Shown one piece after another: positions 16,724-24,242 of a DNA stretch of 64,000 bases. Every line of letters begins with the position of its first letter. The first letter of the stretch is position 1. Origin of the DNA: an uncultured Paenibacillus sp. (GTDB taxonomy: Bacteria; Bacillota; Bacilli; Paenibacillales; Paenibacillaceae); NCBI GenBank assembly GCA_937895345.1, contig CALAWP010000079.1, positions 69,495 through 133,494 on the forward strand, read 5' to 3'. The notes below the pieces were generated by a model, which had not been told where the DNA came from, did no database searches, and worked only from the letters and a program-made list of their open reading frames with translations. A program made the position numbers and the translations under genes.

Positions 16724-17686
16724 GTGTATCCCGAAATGCGTTACGAGCATGTCGTCTATCAAAATCCGTTTCTCGCCGTCCGCATCTGGCAAATCGACGC
16801 GTCCATGCCGTCGCGGAGCGAAATGCCCCGCCATGTCGAGCAAGCCTGGCGCAACCGGCAGTTCTCGGAATGGCACTATCATAAGGAAGCGGAGTTTCTG
16901 TTCATATTGGAAGGCGAGATGGCCGCTTTCTGCAAAGACGAAAAGTTTGTGCTGGGGGACGGCGACATTGCCGTGTTCGGCTCGAACGAGCCGCATACGA
17001 CGATTCAGACGAAGGAAGGACCGCTCAGCTATCTGGTGTTCCAGATCGATCTCCGCCAATATTGGGACGTCAGCACGATCCACAGCATGCAGCACTTCTC
17101 GGAGGTCATCCGGCCTTTAAGCTCTCTGAATTACGTGTACAAGGAAAATGCCGAGGCGCGGATGCAGACCGGGGCGCTCATTGCGGAAATATACCGGGAA
17201 ATGAACGAAAAACAGCTCGGCTACGAGCTGGCGGTATCGTCCCGGGTTAAGGCGATGCTGCTCCTCTTGCTCCGCGCCGACACGAAACATTATTTGCGCG
17301 GTCTCGACAACGCTCTGCTGGAGCGGCTGCAGCCCGCGCTCGACTACATCGAGGAGCATCTCGACGAACCGTTGACGGTGGACCGGCTCAGCTCGCTGCT
17401 GAACATGAGCTATACCCATTTTGTCAAGACGTTCAAAAAGTCCGTCGGCATGCCGTTCTCCGGCTTCGTCGCCTACAAACGGATCAAGAAGGCCGAGCAG
17501 CTGCTGCTCACGACCGACCGCAGCGTCGCCGACATCGCCGACTCGGTCGGGATGTCCAATCTCGGCCACTTTTACGATATGTTCCGGCGCTATAACGACT
17601 GCTCGCCCAAGCAGTTCAAGGAACGAATGAAAGCGCCGTTCGAATCCGGCGTCAACAAAGCAAAGCGAACGCTACCGGCTCTCTGA
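16724..17686 (+). CDS. AraC-family transcriptional regulator
   Basis: This 320-residue regulator has an N-terminal cupin (FSEWHYHKEAEFLFILEGEM, with metal-type His spacing) and a C-terminal double helix-turn-helix (LTVDRLSSLLNMSYTHFVKTFK and SVADIADSVGMSNLGHFYDMF) ending CSPKQFKE. It starts at GTG 16724, preceded by GAGGAGGG. It is divergent from the ThuA-like gene over a 167 bp interval and probably controls it in response to a carbohydrate. Confidence 0.9.
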   Translation: MYPEMRYEHVVYQNPFLAVRIWQIDASMPSRSEMPRHVEQAWRNRQFSEWHYHKEAEFLFILEGEMAAFCKDEKFVLGDGDIAVFGSNEPHTTIQTKEGPLSYLVFQIDLRQYWDVSTIHSMQHFSEVIRPLSSLNYVYKENAEARMQTGALIAEIYREMNEKQLGYELAVSSRVKAMLLLLLRADTKHYLRGLDNALLERLQPALDYIEEHLDEPLTVDRLSSLLNMSYTHFVKTFKKSVGMPFSGFVAYKRIKKAEQLLLTTDRSVADIADSVGMSNLGHFYDMFRRYNDCSPKQFKERMKAPFESGVNKAKRTLPAL

Positions 17687-17701
17687 CCGGAACGTTCGCT
17701 T
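17663..17701 (+). terminator. hairpin overlapping the end of the AraC gene
   Basis: AAGCGAACGCTACCGG pairs with CCGGAACGTTCGCTT around a short loop that includes the stop codon. The downstream stretch is GGGGTTGGTTTG, so the T-tract is poor. Confidence 0.5.
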
Positions 17702-17918
17702 GGGGTTGGTTTGCTTGTTGAAGATTCTTATCCAAGACGCGCTCCTAAGACTGTCGCTCTGTTCCTCGCAGTTCGTATCGACGCGACAGATTGGCGAAGT
17801 CCGTGGGTTTGAACGATATACCGTTCATTTCGGCGCTGCAGAGCAGCAAAGTCGCTGCAGACCGCAAAGTCCGCGGGTTTGGACGTCGGCAGTTGTGCAA
17901 CGGCGGTTACGCGGCTCT

Positions 17919-18782
17919 TCAGCCGAGCTGCGCGACGATTTCGCGGAGCCCTTCTTCGGCCGGCGTCGCCGGGCGGCCCAGCAGCTTCTCGAAATCGCCG
18001 CTTTCGATCGCCAGCTCGCCGTTGCGGATATCGGACTGGATCTGGACCAGCATCGGAATGACAAAGTCCGGCACTCCCGCTCCCTTCATGATCTCGGCAT
18101 AAGCGGCGTCATCAACGTGCTGCACCGGCACTTCCTTGCCAAGCACCCGGCCGAGAGCCGCGGCCAGCTCGTCCTGGGTCAGCGGCTTGCCGGACAGCTC
18201 GTAAACCGTACGGTCGTGCCCGGTTCCGGCCAGGACGGCGGCCGCCGCTTCGGCGTAATCCCGGCGCAGCGCCCAGCCGACCTTGCCGCCGCCGGCGGAC
18301 GTCACCCATGGAGCCCCGGCCTGGACGCCCTGAATGCTCGCTATTTCGTTTTCGAGATACCAGTTGTTGCGCAGGAACGAATACGGAATGCCGGTTTGCT
18401 TGATCGCCTCTTCCGTCGCCCGATGCACCGGCGCCAGGAACAATCCGCTGTCGGCCGCGTTGCCGACGCTCGTGTAGGCGATAAAGCCGACTTTCACGCG
18501 GACGGCGGCTTCCACCGCATTCGCATGCTGGCGGATTCTCGTCTCGTTGTCGCCGTCGGCCGAAACGATCAGCAGCCGGTCGATGCCGGCGAAAGCCGCA
18601 TCCAAAGTTTCCGGCTTGTCAAAGTCGCCTTGTCTCACTTCGATGCCGCGCGCACGCAGCGCTTCGGCTTTTTGCGGATCGCGCACGCTGACCGCCAACT
18701 GACTCGCCGGCACCTTCCGCAGCAGAGACTCCACGACTCCCGCTCCCAATTTTCCCGTAGCGCCAGTAACAAGCATTTTCAT
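17919..18782 (-). CDS. NmrA-like NAD(P)H:quinone oxidoreductase (QorB/YtfG type)
   Basis: This atypical SDR of 287 residues has the N-terminal NAD(P) motif VTGATGKLGAGV and lacks the YxxxK pair of classical SDRs. RNNWYLENE and the following region match the NmrA/QOR2 family. ATG at 18782 follows GAGGAGG. A perfect 38-bp palindrome begins 25 nt upstream of the start. The Rrf2 regulator gene lies just upstream on the same strand, and the two may form a redox- or electrophile-responsive unit. Confidence 0.88.
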   Translation of the reverse strand: MKMLVTGATGKLGAGVVESLLRKVPASQLAVSVRDPQKAEALRARGIEVRQGDFDKPETLDAAFAGIDRLLIVSADGDNETRIRQHANAVEAAVRVKVGFIAYTSVGNAADSGLFLAPVHRATEEAIKQTGIPYSFLRNNWYLENEIASIQGVQAGAPWVTSAGGGKVGWALRRDYAEAAAAVLAGTGHDRTVYELSGKPLTQDELAAALGRVLGKEVPVQHVDDAAYAEIMKGAGVPDFVIPMLVQIQSDIRNGELAIESGDFEKLLGRPATPAEEGLREIVAQLG

Positions 18783-18806
18783 GTTTGATTCCTCCTCGTT
18801 TTTTGT

Positions 18807-18844
18807 GTTGTAATCATTATTGTTATAACAATAATGATTACAAC
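18807..18844. promoter_or_regulatory. perfect 38-bp palindrome, probable Rrf2-family operator
   Basis: GTTGTAATCATTATTGTTA is followed immediately by its exact reverse complement. It sits 25 nt upstream of the NmrA-type gene start, in the expected promoter position. A related half-site (GTTGTAACCATT) stands in front of the Rrf2-family gene at 19432, which links the operator to that regulator. Confidence 0.75.
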
Positions 18845-19001
18845 TGATGTATGGAAAAAACCTCTTTCGAGGCTTTTCGACGAACGTCAGACCGCTCAAG
18901 GAGGCATTCAAGCTCCGCTGCAGCTGCAAAGTACTTACTCAGGTTTCCATGAAACCGGTCAATCTGCCAATCTTCTTTTGACTAATACAGGTTGCCCGCA
19001 T

Positions 19002-19418
19002 TTACTCGAATTGATCCAGCAAACTTTGGATCGTCGTGCTCGCAAGCTTGTGCTCCATAGCCGCCTGCGCCTCCCGAAGCTCCGATTGCAGCACCTGATC
19101 GATATTCCTTCCTACCGGACACGCAATATTCGGCTGGTCGTGCACGCGGAACAATTGATTGTCCTCCGTGACGTTGACGGCCCGGTAAACATCCAGAAGC
19201 GTAATCTGTTCCGGGCTCTTCCGCAGCAAGGCTCCACCCACTCCCGGACGCACGTCCACCAGTCCCGCCTTTTTCAACATGCCCATGATCCGGCGAATGA
19301 CGACAGGATTCGTATTGACGCTCCCCGCAATCATATCCCCCGTGCAATCGTTCGGAACGGAAGCGATCAGGCAAAGCGTATGAACGGCCATGGAAAAACG
19401 CGTACTAATCTGCTTCAT
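19002..19418 (-). CDS. Rrf2-family transcriptional regulator (YwnA-like)
   Basis: This 138-residue winged-helix protein has the Rrf2 signature: MKQISTRFSMAVHTLCLIA, the recognition region NTNPVVIRRIMGMLKKAGLV, and the wing VRPGVGGALL. A single Cys lies in PNIACPVG, where iron-sulfur members such as IscR and NsrR carry a Cys cluster, so this is likely a cluster-free YwnA-type thiol or electrophile sensor. ATG at 19418. It is probably autoregulated through the dyad at 19432-19451 and represses the NmrA-type gene. Confidence 0.88.
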   Translation of the reverse strand: MKQISTRFSMAVHTLCLIASVPNDCTGDMIAGSVNTNPVVIRRIMGMLKKAGLVDVRPGVGGALLRKSPEQITLLDVYRAVNVTEDNQLFRVHDQPNIACPVGRNIDQVLQSELREAQAAMEHKLASTTIQSLLDQFE

Positions 19419-19431
19419 CAGCATCACCACC

Positions 19432-19451
19432 GTTGTAACCATTGTAGTTAC
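19432..19451. promoter_or_regulatory. dyad upstream of the Rrf2 gene
   Basis: The segment contains GTAAC-n7-GTTAC and shares GTTGTAAYCATT with one arm of the 38-bp palindrome at 18807. It lies 14-33 nt before the Rrf2 gene start, which fits autoregulation. Confidence 0.5.
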
Positions 19452-19646
19452 TTCTCGAGCATTTGTCAAAGCGATTTCCCTGGAGCAGTTTAAAATCCGC
19501 CGTTCCTGCAGCCGCTTTATTGCCTTTCCTTATGGGTTCGTCGCCAATTTTTTCGTTTTCTTTTTTTTGTTGCGTTTTATTGTGTATAATTTTGTCTATA
19601 TGTATAGTTGCGTTAACAAACTTGCAAAAGAAAGGGACAACGCCCA

Positions 19647-20417
19647 ATGCTCGCAGAACTGAGGAAAAACCGGCTGCTTCGCATGCTGGCCGAGGAACAA
19701 AAAATTATCGTGACCGAAGCGGCCCGGGCTCTCGGCGTGTCGCTCGGCACGATCCGAAGCGATCTGAAAGCGCTCGAGGAAGAAGGACGACTAGTCCGTA
19801 CGCACGGCGGCGCCATCCCGGTCGGCTCGTCGTCCGAGCCCGCCTTCGGCGAACGGCAGCTGATCCGCTTCGAGCAGAAGGCCGCCATCGGACGCGCGGC
19901 CGCCGGACTGATCGGCGACAGCGTCTCAATTATGCTCGACGCAAGCTCGACCGCCATGGAGCTCGCGAAGCGGCTGCCGGAGGAACGGCCGCTCTCCGTC
20001 ATAACGAACGGCCTGTCGACGGCGCAGCTGCTGGCCGCAAAGCGGCTCTTCAACGTCATCGTAACGGGCGGCGTCGTCCGCCCCGGCAGCGACGAGGTCG
20101 AGGGACTGCTGGCGAAATCGCTGTTCGACCAGGTGCACGCCGACATTTTGTTCGCCTCCGCGCACGGGCTGACGCTCGACCAGGGCATGACCGAATTCAG
20201 CTATCAGGAGGCGGAGTTGAAACGGGTCATGGCCGCCAACGTGCCGAACGTCGTCGCCCTCGTGGACAGCTCCAAGCTGGGACGCCGCTCGCTCGCCACC
20301 TCGGTCGAGCTGTCCCGCATCCGAACCGTCGTCACGGACCAAGGCGCGGATCCGGCGTTTCTGAACGCGCTGCGCGAGCGCGGCATAGCCGTCGTCATCG
20401 CGGGAGACGACGCCTAA
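19647..20417 (+). CDS. DeoR-family transcriptional regulator
   Basis: This 256-residue regulator has the DeoR N-terminal helix-turn-helix (IIVTEAARALGVSLGTIRSDLKALEEEGRLVRTHGGA) and the DeoRC sugar-phosphate domain (DASSTAMELAKRL, ITNGLSTAQLL, VVRPGSDEVEG, VDSSKLGRRSLA). A TATAAT sequence lies at 19585-19590, about 55 nt upstream. The regulated operon is not evident: the next gene is convergent and the previous one is on the other strand. A phosphorylated sugar effector is expected by family. Confidence 0.88.
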   Translation: MLAELRKNRLLRMLAEEQKIIVTEAARALGVSLGTIRSDLKALEEEGRLVRTHGGAIPVGSSSEPAFGERQLIRFEQKAAIGRAAAGLIGDSVSIMLDASSTAMELAKRLPEERPLSVITNGLSTAQLLAAKRLFNVIVTGGVVRPGSDEVEGLLAKSLFDQVHADILFASAHGLTLDQGMTEFSYQEAELKRVMAANVPNVVALVDSSKLGRRSLATSVELSRIRTVVTDQGADPAFLNALRERGIAVVIAGDDA

Positions 20418-20463
20418 CCTGACCTCTCGTCCGTCGTCGCAATGGTCGCCGCCAGAAACGCCT

Positions 20464-21642
20464 TCAGCTTTCGCGCCGTTCGTTCAGGAAGCGTAGAATC
20501 GTATAGCGATTGCGGATCGTATGGGCCATGCGAAGCGCTTCGTCGACGGATGCCCCGTCGATGCCGAGCTCCGACGGCTCGGCCTGCCCTCCGGCCTGCT
20601 CCAGCATTTCGCGGTAACGTTCGTCGCTCGGCAGCGCGCGCAGAGCCGCGGCGAGCGATTCCCGCTCGCGGGCGACCGCTTCGGGCAGCTCGGCTGCCCC
20701 GGCAAGCAGCGGCGCGAACTCGGACTTGTACCGTTCCGCGACGAGCCTGGACGACACCCCCACCTTCGCCCCGTGCAGCAGCTGCTTCTTCCCTCTTTGG
20801 AGCACCTCCATTTCCCACACATGCGAGACGTGATGCTCTCCGCCCGATGCCGGATGCGATTGTCCGAATCCCAGCATCGCCAATCCCGACAAGATTAACC
20901 CTCTCATCAACGCCGCAAGGCCTTCCTTGCTTCCGCCGGCGATGTCGCCGAGCCGTCCGACGCACTCGTTCAGCGCCTCGCGCGTCAGCTCGGCCGCCGT
21001 GCGGCAATAAGGCTCGCCCGCGGCGATCCGGGAAAATTCCCAGTCGAGCAGCGATGTATATTTTGCGATCATATCGCCGACTCCCGCCGCAGCCATCTCC
21101 CTTGGCGCTCCAGCCAGAATGTCCAAATCCGCGAACACCGCGAGCGGACTATGCAGCTGAAACGTCGACTTGAAGCCGCGCACGATGAGCGGCGCTCCCA
21201 TTGAATTGAAGCCGTCGACGGACGCGGCCGTCGGCACCGAGACGAACGGCAGGCTCATCTTGAAGCTGACGAATCTCGCAATGTCGTGAATCGTCCCTGC
21301 GCCGACCGCGTACACAGCCTCGGTGTCGTTCGGCGTCTCGAGCAACGCTTGCACGATCGATACTTCATCCGCCAGCACGTCGCCATTTGCGTTCGGCAGC
21401 AGCTTCACGGTATGGATATCGGCCCCGCAGGTCCGCAGCAGCGTTTCCAGTTCCCGCCCCGCGGCTTCGTAGGTTCGCTCGTCGCACACCAGCGTTACGC
21501 GGCGCAACGATTTCAATGCCGCAAAATTTGCCGCGGCGGCCAAGGCCCCCGATTCGATGCGGATCTCTTCGATTGACGGTTCGTAATGGACGTTGCCGCA
21601 GTCGCATGCGGCCAGCCTTTCGGCGATTTGCCGAACGTTCAT
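20464..21642 (-). CDS. araM: sn-glycerol-1-phosphate dehydrogenase (AraM/EgsA family)
   Basis: This 392-residue metal-dependent dehydrogenase reduces dihydroxyacetone phosphate to sn-glycerol-1-phosphate with NAD(P)H. The nucleotide region is VYAVGAGTIHDIARFVSFK, followed by VPTAASVDGFNS. Likely metal ligands are Asp in AGVGDMIAKY and His in SGGEHHVSHVWE and LLHGAKVG. In Bacillus, AraM makes the G1P used for heptaprenylglyceryl phosphate. The ATG overlaps the stop of the HAD phosphatase gene by 4 nt, reproducing the araL-araM pairing of B. subtilis without the other arabinose genes. Confidence 0.9.
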   Translation of the reverse strand: MNVRQIAERLAACDCGNVHYEPSIEEIRIESGALAAAANFAALKSLRRVTLVCDERTYEAAGRELETLLRTCGADIHTVKLLPNANGDVLADEVSIVQALLETPNDTEAVYAVGAGTIHDIARFVSFKMSLPFVSVPTAASVDGFNSMGAPLIVRGFKSTFQLHSPLAVFADLDILAGAPREMAAAGVGDMIAKYTSLLDWEFSRIAAGEPYCRTAAELTREALNECVGRLGDIAGGSKEGLAALMRGLILSGLAMLGFGQSHPASGGEHHVSHVWEMEVLQRGKKQLLHGAKVGVSSRLVAERYKSEFAPLLAGAAELPEAVARERESLAAALRALPSDERYREMLEQAGGQAEPSELGIDGASVDEALRMAHTIRNRYTILRFLNERRES

Positions 21643-22442
21643 GATGCATCCTCCTCATATTCCGCCATGTGCTCCAAATCAGCCAGCGACTCGATGACGA
21701 AGTCCGGCCGGCGCTCCGCCTTTTCCAGCATGGCAGTATCGGTCGAACCGGTCATGACCAGCACCGTCCGCATGCCGTGCGCCTTGCCGAGTCCAATATC
21801 CGATTCCAGGCTGTCTCCGATCATGGCGCATTGTTCACCGGGCAAGCCGGCAGCGGCAAGGGCCGCTTCTCCCATATAATAAGACGGCTTCCCGACCACG
21901 ATTTCGACGCGGCGCCCGCTGGCCGCTTCGATGGCTCCCGCCATGCCGGCGACGTCGATCGCCTGCTTCCCGTCCTTCGGAAACGTCCGGTCCAGATTCG
22001 TCGCCATTATGCGGGCGCCGTGCCGCACCGCCTGGAACGCGTCGTTCAAATCGCCGTACGTCAACGTCTCGTGAAGCGATACGACGAGCCAATCGGCCGT
22101 TTCGGGAGCTGCGCTCAGCCGGATCCCGTGGTCGGCCAATTCTTCGCCTAAGCCAGGATCGCCCAGCGTCCATACCGATGCGTTCGGATAATGGGACTTC
22201 AGCAGCCGGGCCGCTGCGGTCGACGCCAGCAATAGTTCATCCTTCTCCGCTTCAATGCCCGCTTTCCGCAGCTTTTCCACACCTTGCGTTCGCGACAGGT
22301 TGCCGCGATTGCTGACAAATACGATCTTCCGGCCGGATGCCCGCAGCGCCGCGATCGCCCGGTCCGCGCCGCGAATCAGACGGTCGCCTTGAAAGACGGT
22401 GCCGTCCAAATCGATGAGACAGGCTCCAATCCCTTTCAGCAT
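21639..22442 (-). CDS. HAD-IIA sugar phosphatase (AraL/NagD-like)
   Basis: This 267-residue haloacid-dehalogenase phosphatase has motif I in CLIDLDGTVFQGD, motif II in VFVSNRGNLSR, the cap-domain region, and motifs III and IV in VGKPSYYMG and MIGDSLESDIGLGKAHG. B. subtilis AraL is a broad sugar-phosphate phosphatase. ATG at 22442 has GGGGAGG upstream; the longer open frame upstream is AT-rich and not protein-like. It is translationally coupled to the AraM-like gene, so a role in glycerol phosphate or sugar phosphate balance is plausible. Confidence 0.88.
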   Translation of the reverse strand: MLKGIGACLIDLDGTVFQGDRLIRGADRAIAALRASGRKIVFVSNRGNLSRTQGVEKLRKAGIEAEKDELLLASTAAARLLKSHYPNASVWTLGDPGLGEELADHGIRLSAAPETADWLVVSLHETLTYGDLNDAFQAVRHGARIMATNLDRTFPKDGKQAIDVAGMAGAIEAASGRRVEIVVGKPSYYMGEAALAAAGLPGEQCAMIGDSLESDIGLGKAHGMRTVLVMTGSTDTAMLEKAERRPDFVIESLADLEHMAEYEEDAS

Positions 22443-22619
22443 ATTCGTTTCATCCTCCCCTGATCTGCTCTCTCCACCATAAGTTTGCAGAAAACATTTT
22501 GTTTTGTCAAAGTATTTATGATTGTTTCTAAGCTTTTTTGATTTATTTTGTCGATTATATCCCAATCATAGGGTAACTGCATCCGATATTCTCGGAAACC
22601 TCTACAATCTATTGCAGTC

Positions 22620-22656
22620 AAAAAGCCGCCCGAGCTCGTATGAGCTCAGGCGGCTT
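22620..22656 (-). terminator. rho-independent terminator of the lipoprotein gene
   Basis: On the minus strand AAGCCGCCTGAGCTC pairs with GAGCTCGGGCGGCTT around ATAC and is followed by TTT. It lies 17 nt after the lipoprotein stop. Confidence 0.8.
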
Positions 22657-22672
22657 CGGCAAACGTGCGAAT

Positions 22673-23128
22673 CTATGAAATTTGTTCCGCCTCAACCGTC
22701 AATTCCTTGGAAACGCCATAGCTTACAGAATGATTGTTGTGCGCCAGCACGAGCCTGATCTTATTTTCGCCTTCCTCCAATCCCTCCAGCAAGAAGGGAG
22801 CGTCGTCCGTAATCGGTCCCTTCAAAGAGCCATTTAAATAGAAATGAATATGACCTTCGCCTTCTACGGCGGCTCTTCCGTAATTTTCTTCCGACAGCTT
22901 CAAGTTCGTTTCGATCATCAAATAATAACCGTCGTCCCTCTTCTCGATGGAAGCGTCCAGCGTATATTCCGTTTTCTGCTCCGGGCTTGCGGCAGGGGTT
23001 GGCGACTCCGTTTCATGACCTTCGTGTCCTGATGCGGCCGCTTCGGATGCCTCGCCTGCACGGCCGCCGGAACACCCCGCCATGACCACTGCCAGTGCAG
23101 CCGATAGAACGAGCAATCTTCTCTTCAT
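22673..23128 (-). CDS. small secreted lipoprotein of unknown function
   Basis: This 151-residue protein has a lipoprotein signal peptide (MKRRLLVLSAALAVVMAGC). A low-complexity linker containing HEGHE follows, then a beta-rich C-terminal domain (GEGHIHFYLNG and LVLAHNNHS). His-rich segments in both parts could bind metal, but no cofactor can be assigned. GGGGAG precedes the ATG at 23128. It is divergent from an Lrp-type regulator gene and has its own terminator. Confidence 0.8.
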   Translation of the reverse strand: MKRRLLVLSAALAVVMAGCSGGRAGEASEAAASGHEGHETESPTPAASPEQKTEYTLDASIEKRDDGYYLMIETNLKLSEENYGRAAVEGEGHIHFYLNGSLKGPITDDAPFLLEGLEEGENKIRLVLAHNNHSVSYGVSKELTVEAEQIS

Positions 23129-23273
23129 CAATTGTCTTCTCCCCTCATATCGGTCATAATGGAATTTAGAGGATCCTCTCACCCACATTGTAAACAATAG
23201 CTCTATATGGAGAACATAGCGCCGTGAAAGAGATTCCTCCGAATTGCTTAGCCGGTGAAAGGATGAAGTTTTC

Positions 23274-23687
23274 ATGATCGATCACATTGACATGGAGATT
23301 TTGCGTTATCTGCAAAACAATTCGAGAGCGCAATGGAAGCAAATCGGGGAAGCCGTGCATATGTCCGGCGTCGCCGTCGCCAACCGCGTCAAGCGATTGG
23401 AGGAGATCGGCGTCATCGAAGGGTATACCGTTCGATTGAACGAGCAGAAATTAGGCAACGCCTATTGCGTTTTTATACTGGTCATCATGAAGGAATACCA
23501 GCATACGAAGTTCCAGCAATTCATCCAGGAGCAGGAAGAGATCAAGGAAGCGCACCGCGTCAGCGGGGAACCCTGTTTCATTCTGAAAGTGCAGGTTTCC
23601 GATCACAGCAAGCTGTCGGCGCTGTTGGACCAAATTCTCGTATACGGCCATTATAAAATCAATATTTCGATCGGACAGTACAAATAG
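23274..23687 (+). CDS. Lrp/AsnC-family transcriptional regulator
   Basis: This 137-residue regulator has the AsnC-type helix-turn-helix (IDMEILRYLQNNSRAQWKQIGEAVHMSGVAVANRVKRLEEIGVI) and a C-terminal RAM ligand domain (AHRVSGEPCFILKVQV). AAAGGATG precedes the ATG. It is likely an amino-acid-responsive regulator. The divergent lipoprotein gene is its only obvious neighbour target. Confidence 0.9.
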   Translation: MIDHIDMEILRYLQNNSRAQWKQIGEAVHMSGVAVANRVKRLEEIGVIEGYTVRLNEQKLGNAYCVFILVIMKEYQHTKFQQFIQEQEEIKEAHRVSGEPCFILKVQVSDHSKLSALLDQILVYGHYKINISIGQYK

Positions 23688-23719
23688 TTCATCGCAGCCC
23701 GTTGAGCGGGCAAAAAATC

Positions 23720-23753
23720 AGCCCCTGTCTCCGGAATCCGGCGGGCAGGGGCT
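23720..23753. terminator. hairpin between convergent Lrp and VOC genes
   Basis: AGCCCCTG pairs with CAGGGGCT over an 18-nt loop that itself can pair. On the minus strand it is followed by GATTTTTTG, so it best serves the VOC gene; the plus-strand T-tract is poor. Confidence 0.6.
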
Positions 23754-23843
23754 TGGCTATGCGGCACGACGCAGCATTTTTGATCCGATAGAGCATCCGC
23801 CCGCCAGGCGATCGTCCGTTAAGCGTCCGCCTGGCGGCATCTC

Positions 23844-24242
23844 TCAACTTTTGACGTTCGAAACCTCCAGCAAATTGCCGTCGGGATCGCGAAAATAGAT
23901 CGATTCGATCGGACCGGACGCTCCCGTGCGCATCACCGGCCCTTCTTCAATCTCGATGCCGCATGCCTGCAAATGCGCGATCGCCTGCGGGAGCGGCGTC
24001 TCCGTAATGAGGCAAAGATCGGCCGAGCCCGGCTCGGGAACGGCGGCCTTGGGTTCGAATTCGCGGCCCTTCTGATGGAGATTGATTTTTTGCCTGCCAA
24101 ATTTCAGCGCCTTCCGCCCGTTGCCGAACGTCGTCTCCTCCATGCCGAGCGCCTTTGCATAGAAACGGCAAGTTTCCTCCACGTCCCGCACCGTCAATAC
24201 GATATGGTCTATTCGATCGATCGCTATCGCCGTCTTCATCAT
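23844..24242 (-). CDS. VOC (glyoxalase/bleomycin resistance) family protein
   Basis: This 132-residue protein has two beta-alpha-beta-beta-beta modules. The first metal His lies in IDHIVLTVRDVEE, a second candidate in INLHQKGREFEP, and the C-terminal Glu in FRDPDGNLLEVSN. It resembles the small VOC proteins annotated as virulence-related or dioxygenase-like, with unknown substrate. The ATG overlaps the stop of the upstream SLH lipoprotein gene (ATGA), so it is probably the last gene of the Tad-region transcript. Confidence 0.85.
   Translation of the reverse strand: MMKTAIAIDRIDHIVLTVRDVEETCRFYAKALGMEETTFGNGRKALKFGRQKINLHQKGREFEPKAAVPEPGSADLCLITETPLPQAIAHLQACGIEIEEGPVMRTGASGPIESIYFRDPDGNLLEVSNVKS

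Noticed and set aside
17790..17885. Fifth periodic array (AAGTCCGYGGGTTT repeats)
   Set aside because: The motif occurs twice about 70 nt apart without a consistent 50-52 nt period or a shared stem, so it was not grouped with the other arrays.
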